Source: Cyclobacteriaceae bacterium (GTDB lineage Bacteria > Bacteroidota > Bacteroidia > Cytophagales > Cyclobacteriaceae). Taken from it: a stretch of DNA of 64,000 nucleotides. Positions 16,710 to 24,490 of this stretch are shown here, one piece after another. The notes below the pieces were generated by a model. That model saw only the letters and a program-made list of their open reading frames with translations, was not told where the DNA came from and made no database searches. The first letter of the stretch is position 1. Every line of letters starts with the position of its first letter. The stretch is taken from assembly GCA_019694875.1 (NCBI GenBank), contig JAIBBC010000003.1, forward strand, positions 798,469 to 862,468, written 5' to 3'. The position numbers and the translations under genes are program-made.

Positions 16710-17212
16710 AAAACAGACGAAAACGAGTCACTAAAATAAGTTGATATTGCAAAAATTGCGTGCACCAAAGCAACTGACATCAGATTCTTTTCACCTACAT
16801 GAATCACGCTTTTCTTAAGGAGTATGAAAGCACATGTCATAACAATTGGAAAGGCCAAATACCTTGCTAATGTTAGTACCGAGAAATCTCCATTCACCAC
16901 AGATATGACAGACAAGGCCGGCTGAACAATTATACACAGACCTAGGAGAATCTTGGTCATCTTAACACTCGTTTCGGCACTTTGGATACCTCTCCAAAAA
17001 ATAAGTGTGCCCGACAAAAAACTACTTATAAACGTAGTGGTTAGCATTTCATCGCCCCCCGGCAGATGAAGTATCTTCAAAATAGATCCGACCAATGCAG
17101 TAATGTGTAAGAAAATTGCCAGCCAATATGCAAAAAGACGAAATGGAGTGACCACCAGGAAGTAGCCCGTAAGAATGGTTAATGCAAAAATACCGACAAT
17201 CAGTATTGACAT
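16706..17212 (-). CDS. Hypothetical membrane protein, first gene of the fahA operon
   Basis: A 168-residue protein with five probable membrane-spanning segments (about residues 3-22, 28-48, 58-75, 85-110 and 116-135), and few charged residues. No family is recognised. The stop codon overlaps the fahA start by 4 bases (ATGA), which supports a real gene and translational coupling. Base composition is slightly more AT-rich than that of fahA, so it may have been acquired separately; this is a visual impression. Confidence 0.7.
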   Translation of the reverse strand: MSILIVGIFALTILTGYFLVVTPFRLFAYWLAIFLHITALVGSILKILHLPGGDEMLTTTFISSFLSGTLIFWRGIQSAETSVKMTKILLGLCIIVQPALSVISVVNGDFSVLTLARYLAFPIVMTCAFILLKKSVIHVGEKNLMSVALVHAIFAISTYFSDSFSSVL

Positions 17213-17272
17213 ATCCGAGATGGCGGTAAAAATACTCTTTATTTGGCAGCGGATTACCGGATAAGAATCCAG

Positions 17273-17309
17273 AAATAAAAAATCACGCCCTGCGATGCAA
17301 AGCGTGATT
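17273..17309 (-). terminator. Intrinsic terminator of the efflux operon
   Basis: Read on the minus strand, AATCACGC pairs with GCGTGATT around a 13-base loop and is followed by TTTTTTATTT, 22 bases after the tolC-like stop codon. Confidence 0.85.
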
Positions 17310-17331
17310 CTGATAACATTTTATCCGAACG

Positions 17332-18612
17332 TTATTCCTGCCAGAACTTAACACCCTGAAGGCGCGTCAGTTCTGTTGACGCTAGCGTTGCCTGATACTT
17401 AAACTGCAACTGCGTTAACATGGCCCGCTGAAGGTTTGCTGACGCAAACACCAGATCAATGTACGTTGCAACACCGCGTTCGTACCGAACCTGTGTTAAC
17501 CGGAGCGCTTCGCGCGAAGCATCTACCTGCGTAGCCGCATTTTGTTCCTGCTGTTGATAAGCAACCAAATCCGCACGGGCCGATTGCCAGTCTTTCTGCA
17601 AGGTGTTCGTAAGGTTGGTTTTTGAGATTTCCGAAAGCTCCAGCGACTTCCTTGCAACCACTACATTCTGACGCAGACGTGATCCCTGAAAAATAGGAAC
17701 GTTTAAGGTTACGCCTGCGAGATAGTTGAAACGCATTTCGTCAATGTCGGGCTGATAACCGTTTTTAAATCCGGCACCTGCCTGGAAACTTAAACTCGGC
17801 AAACGGTTATTGTCGATGTACCGCGCATCGGCCTTTGCCGCTGCAATCCGTTGTTCAGCTGCCAGCACATCGGGATTGCTTGCTGCATTTAATTCTTCTG
17901 CTGTCGCATATTGAAAGTCGAATTCTGTCCCTGTCGGCTCTTCCGACAAACCAGTCGTGTAGGTCATCAGCGCAGCCTGACGTTCGTACTGTCGTTGAAA
18001 TTCAATCTTCCGGTTTTTCTCCTGGTCGATGCTGTTCTCCACGTTAATCAAATCAATATGTAGGGCATCGCCCTGGCGGATTTTACCTTCGATGATCTTT
18101 TTGTTCTTTTCGTAGAACGCAATCACAGTGTCCTGCAACTGAATCGATTTCTTCAAATAGATCATTGAGTAATAAATACTCGTTACCTGGGCTGCTACCT
18201 GCAAGCGCGCTGCTTCCACATTCTGCTTCGAGCCCTGCAGTTCGGCTTTGGCCTTTTCAACCTGAGCTTTTGTTTTCCCGAAATCCCAAATGGTTTGTGT
18301 AAGGCCCACATTTACATTGTAGTTGTTATGTGGTTGAAACAACAGCGTTTTTGTTTCAGTCGCGCTTACCGGAAACTGGGTTTGCGACACGGGGTCAACA
18401 TAGTTATACGTTGCCGTTCCGTTAATATTCGGCATGTAATTGCTTTGCGCGATGCTGACACGCGCTGCCGAAATTTCAGAAGTTGTTGCAAGCTCCTGGA
18501 TTTTCGGGTAATAACTAAACGATTGCACAATCCATTTGTTCAGCTCGGGGTTAACCTGCGCCTGAACACCAAATGCGAATGCAACGGCTAGAAGGGTTAA
18601 AATCTTTTTCAT
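17332..18612 (-). CDS. TolC family outer membrane efflux protein
   Basis: A 426-residue protein with signal peptide MKKILTLLAVAFAFGVQAQ and two outer-membrane-efflux repeats (about residues 30-215 and 240-420), each of long heptad-type helices and short strands. SYYPKIQELATTSEISAARVSIAQSNYMPNI marks the first repeat and RYERGVATYIDLVFASANLQRA the second. TolC trimers form the outer-membrane duct for tripartite pumps. It is the third gene after the HlyD adaptor and DHA2 transporter, 11 bases from the latter, and ends the operon. Confidence 0.93.
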   Translation of the reverse strand: MKKILTLLAVAFAFGVQAQVNPELNKWIVQSFSYYPKIQELATTSEISAARVSIAQSNYMPNINGTATYNYVDPVSQTQFPVSATETKTLLFQPHNNYNVNVGLTQTIWDFGKTKAQVEKAKAELQGSKQNVEAARLQVAAQVTSIYYSMIYLKKSIQLQDTVIAFYEKNKKIIEGKIRQGDALHIDLINVENSIDQEKNRKIEFQRQYERQAALMTYTTGLSEEPTGTEFDFQYATAEELNAASNPDVLAAEQRIAAAKADARYIDNNRLPSLSFQAGAGFKNGYQPDIDEMRFNYLAGVTLNVPIFQGSRLRQNVVVARKSLELSEISKTNLTNTLQKDWQSARADLVAYQQQEQNAATQVDASREALRLTQVRYERGVATYIDLVFASANLQRAMLTQLQFKYQATLASTELTRLQGVKFWQE

Positions 18613-18622
18613 TCTATTGTTA

Positions 18623-20197
18623 TTAATGACTCTCTTCTGAAATTTTTTGCATGGTTTGCTTGTCCATCTTTTTCGTCTTCAGAAAAAACACGAGCGGAAG
18701 AACAAGCAGAAAGAATAATCCGATCAGCTTAAAACCGTCCAGGTATGCAAGCAAAAATCCCTGCTTTGTGATTGCCAGATCGAGGAACTTATAACTCAGC
18801 GTGGTAGCGGTCGATGGGTCTGCTCCGCGGCTGATGGCTCCGGCAGTATAGTTTGCCAGACGCTCGGCCATCAGGGGATCGGAAGCTTGCAGATTAGAGA
18901 CAAGATCGGTGCGATGAACCACATACCGGTTATTGACATAGGTATTCATCACGGCAATCCCAAATGCACCACCCAACTGACGGATCATATTGGTAAGCGC
19001 GATCCCGGACGACATCTCCTGAGGCTTAAGCCCAACAACCGCCTGATTGATTAAGGGCACGGTAAGACAAGCCGTTCCAACTCCGCGCAGGATTTGCGGG
19101 AGGGTGAAGAATGCCAACCCCGCATCCGGATCAGCCAGCGAAGATGTATATCCATGGAACATGAATGCAATACACCCTATCACCACGTAATACACTGGCG
19201 ACAATCCTGCCTGCAACGTTCGTCCGATGATGGGCATACACACAATCGCAATGAGCGCACCGGGTACCAGACCAAAACCTGCATCGGTTGGCGTGTACCC
19301 GAGAATGCGTTGTACAAGCACCGGGAAAATGAATACCGAGCCGAACAATCCGAAACCAAGCACAAATGTGAGCATGTTACTGGCGACCAAATTCTGGCTC
19401 TTCCAGACTCGCAGGTTGATCAACGGTTCTTTTATCGTTAGCTGCCGGTATACAAACGAAGCGAGTCCGACTACGGCAAGAACGGTAAGGATGACAATCG
19501 TGCGATCTTCAAACCAGTCTTCCGACTGACCCTTTTCCAGCACATACTGCAGGCTTCCAATTCCAAGGATCAAAAAAATGATCCCGGTGTAATCGATCTT
19601 GACATGCTTGCGGTTGTCGAGTTGTTCCCGGGTATCATTCGGCACAAAACGATACGCAAGCAACGCGGCTACGATACCGAATGGAATGTTAATGTCGAAT
19701 ATTAGCGGCCATGAATAGTTGTCCACTATGATACCGCCCAAGGTCGGGCCGATGGTTGGACCGAGCACGATACCCATTCCAAACATTCCGGCAGCCATCG
19801 GACGCTTCTCCGGTTCGAACGCATCAAACAAGATAGCCTGCGAAGTTGACAGCAAGGCGCCTCCGCCAATTCCCTGGATAAACCGCCATACAATCAGCAT
19901 CAGCAAACTGTCGGCATTGCCGCACATGTATGAGGCAACGGTAAAAAGTACAATTGATGCGAGGTAATAATTTTTGCGACCAAACAACCGTGCGAAAAAT
20001 CCGGTGAGCGGAATGATAATCACGTTCGCAATGGCATACGCTGTAATCACCCACGAAGTATCTTCAATGGTTGCACCCAGGTTTCCGCTGATTTCCGCCA
20101 ACGCTACGTTTACGATTGACGTATCGATCAGCTCCATGATCGCTGCGGAGATGGTGGTAAGAACAATAATTACACGCGCAATTCCTTTCAGCGCCAT
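18623..20197 (-). CDS. DHA2 family MFS multidrug transporter (EmrB/QacA type)
   Basis: A 524-residue protein with about 14 transmembrane segments. Motif A is LTGFFARLFGRKN near residues 60-73, motif C is GMGIVLGPTIGPTLGG near 140-155, and ELIDTSIVNVAL (residues 22-33) is the DHA2 motif D1 with the conserved Asp. Such pumps export drugs or amphipathic compounds with proton influx, working with an EmrA-type adaptor and TolC. Both partner genes flank it at 2-11 bases, giving a complete tripartite system controlled, by position, by the divergent MarR gene. Confidence 0.94.
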   Translation of the reverse strand: MALKGIARVIIVLTTISAAIMELIDTSIVNVALAEISGNLGATIEDTSWVITAYAIANVIIIPLTGFFARLFGRKNYYLASIVLFTVASYMCGNADSLLMLIVWRFIQGIGGGALLSTSQAILFDAFEPEKRPMAAGMFGMGIVLGPTIGPTLGGIIVDNYSWPLIFDINIPFGIVAALLAYRFVPNDTREQLDNRKHVKIDYTGIIFLILGIGSLQYVLEKGQSEDWFEDRTIVILTVLAVVGLASFVYRQLTIKEPLINLRVWKSQNLVASNMLTFVLGFGLFGSVFIFPVLVQRILGYTPTDAGFGLVPGALIAIVCMPIIGRTLQAGLSPVYYVVIGCIAFMFHGYTSSLADPDAGLAFFTLPQILRGVGTACLTVPLINQAVVGLKPQEMSSGIALTNMIRQLGGAFGIAVMNTYVNNRYVVHRTDLVSNLQASDPLMAERLANYTAGAISRGADPSTATTLSYKFLDLAITKQGFLLAYLDGFKLIGLFFLLVLPLVFFLKTKKMDKQTMQKISEESH

Positions 20198-20199
20198 AG

Positions 20200-21240
20200 T
20201 TACTGCACGTTAACTTCTACTTCCACGCTAAGGCCTGCACGCAAAATGTTTTTGTATTCTGCTGGATTTACAATTTCGATTTTAACCGGCACGCGTTGCG
20301 TAACTTTTACAAAGTTTCCGGTTGAGTTATCGGCAGGCAGCAAGGCGAATTTAGAACCTGTTGCCTGGCTGAACGCAGAAACTTTTCCTTTCAGATCGGC
20401 ATCCGGATAACCGTCAATCTTCACGTTAACCTCCTGCCCTTCTCTCATTTTTTCGAGTTGGGTTTCTTTAAAGTTTGCCACAATCCAGAACGACTCTGAA
20501 TTAACAATCGAGAATAACGGAGCGCCTGCCTGTACGAACTGGCCTTTTTCAATGGTTCTTTTTCCGATGCGTCCGGAAATCGGAGCTACAATCCGGCAGT
20601 AACTCAATTTCAACTGAGCCTGATCGTATGCTGCCTTGCGGGTTTCGATGAGTGCCTTCACTTTCTGGATCTGAGCTTCCGCGATAGCCACTTGCGTGGA
20701 TGCCAGATTGATCTGATCGCGGTTAGCGGTGTATTGCTTGTTGGAAGCATCATAATTCGAGCGGCTGTCTTCAAGCTGCTTGGTTGTGATAGCACCTTCT
20801 TTCAGCAACGCTTCATCGCGCGTCAGGTCAGCTTTTGCTTTGTTGAGTCGCGTGAGCTGAACATCGGCATTGGCAGAAGCCAGCTTTTTGTTCGCAAGTG
20901 CATTCTGATAAGATGCCTGTGCATTCACTTCGTCAGCGCGCGCATTCATCCAGTCGGCTTTTGCCTGTGCGGCTGCAAGCGCGTACTCAGCATCGTCAAT
21001 TTTGATAATTGTTTTGTCGGCCGATACCTGGCCGTAGTCATCAACTCCCAGTGAGTCGATGTATCCCGCAACGCGGGAGATTACCGGCACGGACCGTGAT
21101 TCGATCTGTGCATTGTCGGTAGTTTCATATTTCAGATTGTGTAGAAGCGAGCGAATTCCGAAGAACGCGGCTACCGCCACAATTCCAATGATGATGAACA
21201 AAACCCTGCTTTTTTTCCGGGGAGGATTGGTGTTTTCCAT
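20200..21240 (-). CDS. HlyD/EmrA family efflux adaptor
   Basis: A 346-residue protein with an N-terminal transmembrane helix (residues 10-30), a barrel-sandwich/lipoyl-like region (YETTDNAQIESRSVPVISRVAGYIDSLGVDD), a long coiled-coil hairpin of Ala/Gln/Lys-rich helices (about residues 75-195), and the return half RIVAPISGRIGKRTIEKGQFVQAGAPLF. This is the classic membrane fusion protein that links an inner-membrane pump to TolC. It starts the operon. A TACTTTTG -7 element on the minus strand lies at 21261-21268 behind the operator dyad. Confidence 0.94.
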   Translation of the reverse strand: MENTNPPRKKSRVLFIIIGIVAVAAFFGIRSLLHNLKYETTDNAQIESRSVPVISRVAGYIDSLGVDDYGQVSADKTIIKIDDAEYALAAAQAKADWMNARADEVNAQASYQNALANKKLASANADVQLTRLNKAKADLTRDEALLKEGAITTKQLEDSRSNYDASNKQYTANRDQINLASTQVAIAEAQIQKVKALIETRKAAYDQAQLKLSYCRIVAPISGRIGKRTIEKGQFVQAGAPLFSIVNSESFWIVANFKETQLEKMREGQEVNVKIDGYPDADLKGKVSAFSQATGSKFALLPADNSTGNFVKVTQRVPVKIEIVNPAEYKNILRAGLSVEVEVNVQ

Positions 21241-21260
21241 AGGTGATTAAAATTACGGGG

Positions 21261-21292
21261 CAAAAGTAAACTCGGTTGACTATTAAAGTCAA
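21261..21292 (-). promoter_or_regulatory. Predicted promoter of the efflux operon
   Basis: On the minus strand, TTG (21292-21290) is followed by a 21-bp spacer and TACTTTTG (21268-21261), matching TAnnTTTG. The -33 part lies inside the inverted repeat, so a bound regulator would block it. Confidence 0.55.
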
Positions 21293-21306
21293 CCTTGTTG
21301 ACTATT
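21274..21306. promoter_or_regulatory. Operator dyad of the MarR/efflux divergon
   Basis: GGTTGAC-TATTAAA-GTCAACC (21274-21294) is a perfect 7-bp dyad. The half-site sequence GTTGACTATT at 21275-21284 is repeated directly at 21297-21306, 22 bp or two helical turns away. This fits a dimeric winged-helix repressor such as the adjacent MarR protein. Confidence 0.6.
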
Positions 21307-21324
21307 ATTTTTTTATTAACTTTG
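21295..21324 (+). promoter_or_regulatory. Predicted promoter of the marR-like gene
   Basis: TTG (21295-21297), a 19-bp spacer, then TAACTTTG (21317-21324), an exact TAnnTTTG element. The GTG start begins only 5 bases beyond it, at the expected transcription start. The -33 region overlaps the second half-site repeat. Confidence 0.55.
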
Positions 21325-21328
21325 GGGC

Positions 21329-21826
21329 GTGAAAACAGTCTCTAAACCAAGTTTGGATCAACTCCTGGCGGATACGGAGTACGTCAAGAAGGAGAACTGG
21401 GGTAAGATTCTGGCCATTTCCAAGCGTCAGTTTGACGAATGGGCCACCCGCCGGCTTGCAGCGTTTGGATACTCCGATTTCAAAATGGTGTACATGCCCG
21501 TGCTCATGAACATCCGTCCGGAAGGCACTAACAACAACGAACTTGCCGCCCACGCCCGGGTAACCAAACAGGCCATGAGCAAAGTTGCACGCGAGCTGCA
21601 GGAAATGGGCTACATCAAAGCAAAAACATCACCTGAAGATAAACGCATCACCATCTTTTCGTTGACCGATCGGGGTAAGAAACTCGTGATTGAAGCCCGG
21701 CTATGTGTGAAAGAACTGATGGATTTGTTCAGGAGTGAATTCGGAAAGGAAGAGTTAGACCGTACGATGAACACCATGTTGCGCATAATCGATTTTATGG
21801 AGCGTGAAGTAAACGCCAAAAAATGA
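21329..21826 (+). CDS. MarR family transcriptional regulator
   Basis: A 165-residue protein with a winged-helix domain: NNNELAAHARVTKQAMSKVARELQEMGYIKAKTSPEDKRITIFSLTDRGKKL contains the recognition helix and the wing with the conserved Asp-Lys-Arg. Long N- and C-terminal helices suit dimerisation. MarR proteins usually repress divergent efflux genes and release DNA on binding a phenolic or drug ligand. It faces the HlyD-DHA2-TolC operon across a dyad. It starts at GTG 21329, possibly leaderless, and its stop overlaps the next gene start by 4 bases. Confidence 0.9.
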   Translation: MKTVSKPSLDQLLADTEYVKKENWGKILAISKRQFDEWATRRLAAFGYSDFKMVYMPVLMNIRPEGTNNNELAAHARVTKQAMSKVARELQEMGYIKAKTSPEDKRITIFSLTDRGKKLVIEARLCVKELMDLFRSEFGKEELDRTMNTMLRIIDFMEREVNAKK

Positions 21827-23172
21827 GCGTAGTGCTTCCGCCCGCCTTTGAAGACCGTTTAAAGCCCGTTTTCGGCACCGAATGGAACGCGTTTGTTCAC
21901 GCGTTGAAAGAACCTGCACCCACCAGCATCCGCATCAATCCGTACAAAAACAGTTTTGCTGAAGGAAGTAACATTCCCTGGACAAACTTCGGAAAATATT
22001 TAACCGAACGGCCTAAGTTCACACTTGACCCTACGTTTCATGCCGGCGCCTATTATGTGCAGGAAGCCAGCTCGATGTTTCTCGAACAGGCACTGAAGCA
22101 AACAACCGATCTCACAAAAAAATTAAACGTGCTTGACGTCTCCGCTGCGCCCGGCGGAAAGTCGACACACCTGTTAAGTCTGCTGAGCCGCGAAAGTTTA
22201 CTGATCGCCAACGAAGTGATTCGTTCACGCGCAAACATCCTGGCCGAAAACATTCAGAAGTGGGGTTGCAGCAATGCCATTGTTACCAACAACGATCCGG
22301 AAGATTTTAGCCGCGTAAGCGGATTCTTTGACGTGTTGGTCGTAGACGCACCGTGTTCGGGGGAAGGATTGTTTCGGAAAGATCCCGAAGCAATGAAAGA
22401 ATGGTCGCCCGAAAATGTTGACCTCTGCGGAAAACGTCAGCGCAGAATCCTGGCGGATGTCTGGCCAGCGCTTAAAGAAGAGGGTGTTTTGATTTACTCC
22501 ACGTGTACGTACAACCGGTTTGAAAACGAAGAAACATTGCAGTGGCTTCGCGAACAACACGATGCCGAGTCGATCGAACTTCAAACCGAAAGCAATTGGG
22601 GAATTGATCACGTTTACGAAAATGGCGTACACGGGTATCACTTTTATCCGCATAAAGTAAAGGGTGAAGGTTTTTTTATTTCGGTGATCCGAAAAAAAAG
22701 CGCCACACAAGGACTCAGTTTAAAAGCCCGCAAGGGTTTAACCTCCCCTGTTAAAAAAATTGAAGACCAGCTCAACACCTGGACTATCCTGCCCGATCCG
22801 GATTTTTTCACATGGAATGAAACAGTCTACGCGATACCGGGCTCACTGCACAGAGAAACAGCGTTCCTGCTCGATCATTTGAAATTTGTTCAGGCGGGCA
22901 CAGCGCTCGCCACTATCAAGCATGACAAACTTATTCCGGAACATGCTGCCGCACTCTCCGTGGATTTGAACAAAGCTAATTTCAGTCAGATTGAAGTTTC
23001 AGAAGAAGACGCACTACGGTATTTGCGTAAAGAACCGATGCACGTGCAATCTTCCGGCAGAGGATACGCGCTGGTGATATTCAAAGGTTTACCGCTGGGT
23101 TGGGTAAACATGCTTGACAGCCGCATGAATAACCTTTATCCCAAGGAGTGGAGAATAAGAATGGCCGGCTGA
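21823..23172 (+). CDS. RsmB/RsmF family rRNA (cytosine-C5) methyltransferase
   Basis: A 449-residue protein with a SAM-binding NOL1/NOP2/Sun domain: LDVSAAPGGKSTHLLSLL (motif I, residues about 106-123), VDAPCSGEGLFRKDP with the release Cys in motif IV, and IYSTCTYNRFENEE with the catalytic Cys in motif VI. The C-terminal 150 residues resemble the RsmF PUA-like region (SSGRGYALVIFKGLPLGWVN.....NLYPKEWRI). It methylates a cytosine of 16S rRNA; the exact position is not deducible. It overlaps the MarR gene by 4 bases (ATGA). Confidence 0.9.
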   Translation: MSVVLPPAFEDRLKPVFGTEWNAFVHALKEPAPTSIRINPYKNSFAEGSNIPWTNFGKYLTERPKFTLDPTFHAGAYYVQEASSMFLEQALKQTTDLTKKLNVLDVSAAPGGKSTHLLSLLSRESLLIANEVIRSRANILAENIQKWGCSNAIVTNNDPEDFSRVSGFFDVLVVDAPCSGEGLFRKDPEAMKEWSPENVDLCGKRQRRILADVWPALKEEGVLIYSTCTYNRFENEETLQWLREQHDAESIELQTESNWGIDHVYENGVHGYHFYPHKVKGEGFFISVIRKKSATQGLSLKARKGLTSPVKKIEDQLNTWTILPDPDFFTWNETVYAIPGSLHRETAFLLDHLKFVQAGTALATIKHDKLIPEHAAALSVDLNKANFSQIEVSEEDALRYLRKEPMHVQSSGRGYALVIFKGLPLGWVNMLDSRMNNLYPKEWRIRMAG

Positions 23173-23236
23173 TTCCAGCACGGCCATCTCCCTAAAAAAA
23201 CCAACTCACAAACTCAACTCAAAGCCAACTGTATTC

Positions 23237-24376
23237 TTACCATGCCTGGATGATTTCGATGATTGTATCCGGCAACTCAACACCGGCAAAGAAAATCCCG
23301 ACACATAGTACTTTTTGATAATAATTTGCCTTCCCCATCGCAAGCGGCAGCGAGCTAACGGATAAGGCTGCAAAGCCAATCGCGAAAATCGCAGTCATCA
23401 GCAACACCGCTAACGGTGAGGTCAGGAACAAAACTCCGGCTATTGCGAGCATGGTAGCTATTGAACTTACCCAAAATGATTTCTTTAATCCATACGTGTT
23501 CACCATTGAGCTAAACGGGATCGACAGGATGGCCGAGATAATCAGAATTCCAACGGCAATGATTTTACTATTTCCGCTCGGGAACAACTCGGCAAGCTTT
23601 ATATGCATCACCTGCGGAAATATTTCGAACAAAACTGCGGTTGCAATGCCAAGCACTACACCGAGAAAAAGAATGTAGCTGTATTCCGATTTCTGCGTAT
23701 CAAGTTTGAAGGATGCCATCGACTTATTACCAGAGCTGTTAAACAGATTTAATGAATTTTTCTTGAGCGCGTAGCCAGAGAAGAAAACAATCACCCCTCC
23801 GCTGATGAAGGTGATCGGGGCACCGAGGTAATCGATGATATCGACAATCACTGGCTCAAGCGCATATAACAGGTTACCCACAATGGTGAGCACGGCCATA
23901 GCGCGCGGAAGTTTTTCAACCGGGATAAACGTTTCAATCGTTGAAATGGCCGGGCTGGTAAAAATGCTCATCGCGATAAGCCACAAAATGATTAACACCG
24001 GCAGCACCCACTTGAATATTTCTCCCGGATTGCCCAGCAACGTGAAAGCAACTGCCATAAAGATCATCGCAGCGAAGCTCATGCCTGCGCTGATTACCGG
24101 AATACGGCTTCCGCGTTCAAATCGGTACCGGTCTCCGATCCTTCCCGCGATAGGCGGTGTCACCACGAGAATGATTCCCTGGACGACCGTTAACAAAAAT
24201 GTAAATTCTGTAAAGCTGAACTTAACGAGCAGCTTGGGTTGATAATTCTGATAGGCAATCCAGCCAATAACCACCGAAGCGTATAACGCTGTTAAGCTCC
24301 AGAGTTGTTTCCACTCAATGCTAATTGGTTTGGTTTCGTTGGTTGCACTGTTTTCAAGGGTGAGGGTACTTTCCAT
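23237..24376 (-). CDS. MFS transporter, sugar-cation symporter-like
   Basis: A 379-residue protein with about 12 hydrophobic segments. Residues 75-95 contain PPIAGRIGDRYRFERGSRIP, the loop 2-3 motif of the GPH/SLC45-type branch of MFS transporters (R-x-G-R pattern), which suggests a sugar or glycoside substrate. The rest is divergent, and the chain is shorter than MelB, so the assignment is tentative. It is monocistronic. A 7-bp inverted repeat (24399-24405 and 24417-24423) lies just upstream of its start. Confidence 0.78.
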   Translation of the reverse strand: MESTLTLENSATNETKPISIEWKQLWSLTALYASVVIGWIAYQNYQPKLLVKFSFTEFTFLLTVVQGIILVVTPPIAGRIGDRYRFERGSRIPVISAGMSFAAMIFMAVAFTLLGNPGEIFKWVLPVLIILWLIAMSIFTSPAISTIETFIPVEKLPRAMAVLTIVGNLLYALEPVIVDIIDYLGAPITFISGGVIVFFSGYALKKNSLNLFNSSGNKSMASFKLDTQKSEYSYILFLGVVLGIATAVLFEIFPQVMHIKLAELFPSGNSKIIAVGILIISAILSIPFSSMVNTYGLKKSFWVSSIATMLAIAGVLFLTSPLAVLLMTAIFAIGFAALSVSSLPLAMGKANYYQKVLCVGIFFAGVELPDTIIEIIQAW

Positions 24377-24398
24377 TAGTTTGTTCTGGTTTTATCTG

Positions 24399-24423
24399 GT
24401 TACACATACGAAACAGGTGTAAC
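24399..24423. promoter_or_regulatory. Inverted repeat upstream of the MFS transporter gene
   Basis: GTTACAC-N11-GTGTAAC is a perfect 7-bp dyad 23 bases upstream of the minus-strand transporter start and about 40 bases from the valS -7 element. It could be an operator for either gene. Confidence 0.35.
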
Positions 24424-24462
24424 GACCGGATTTCAAACCCCCGATTTTTAGTGCATTTTCTG

Positions 24463-24470
24463 TATTTTTG
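24463..24470 (+). promoter_or_regulatory. Predicted -7 element of valS
   Basis: TATTTTTG matches TAnnTTTG exactly and sits 20 bases before the ATG at 24491. No clear -33 TTTG is seen. Confidence 0.4.
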
Positions 24471-24490
24471 CCGTCTGTTTCTTTTTAATC

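Noticed and set aside
22225-22710. Minus-strand frame of 161 codons opposite the rRNA methyltransferase gene
   Set aside because: The opposite strand holds the catalytic motifs; this frame is a shadow.
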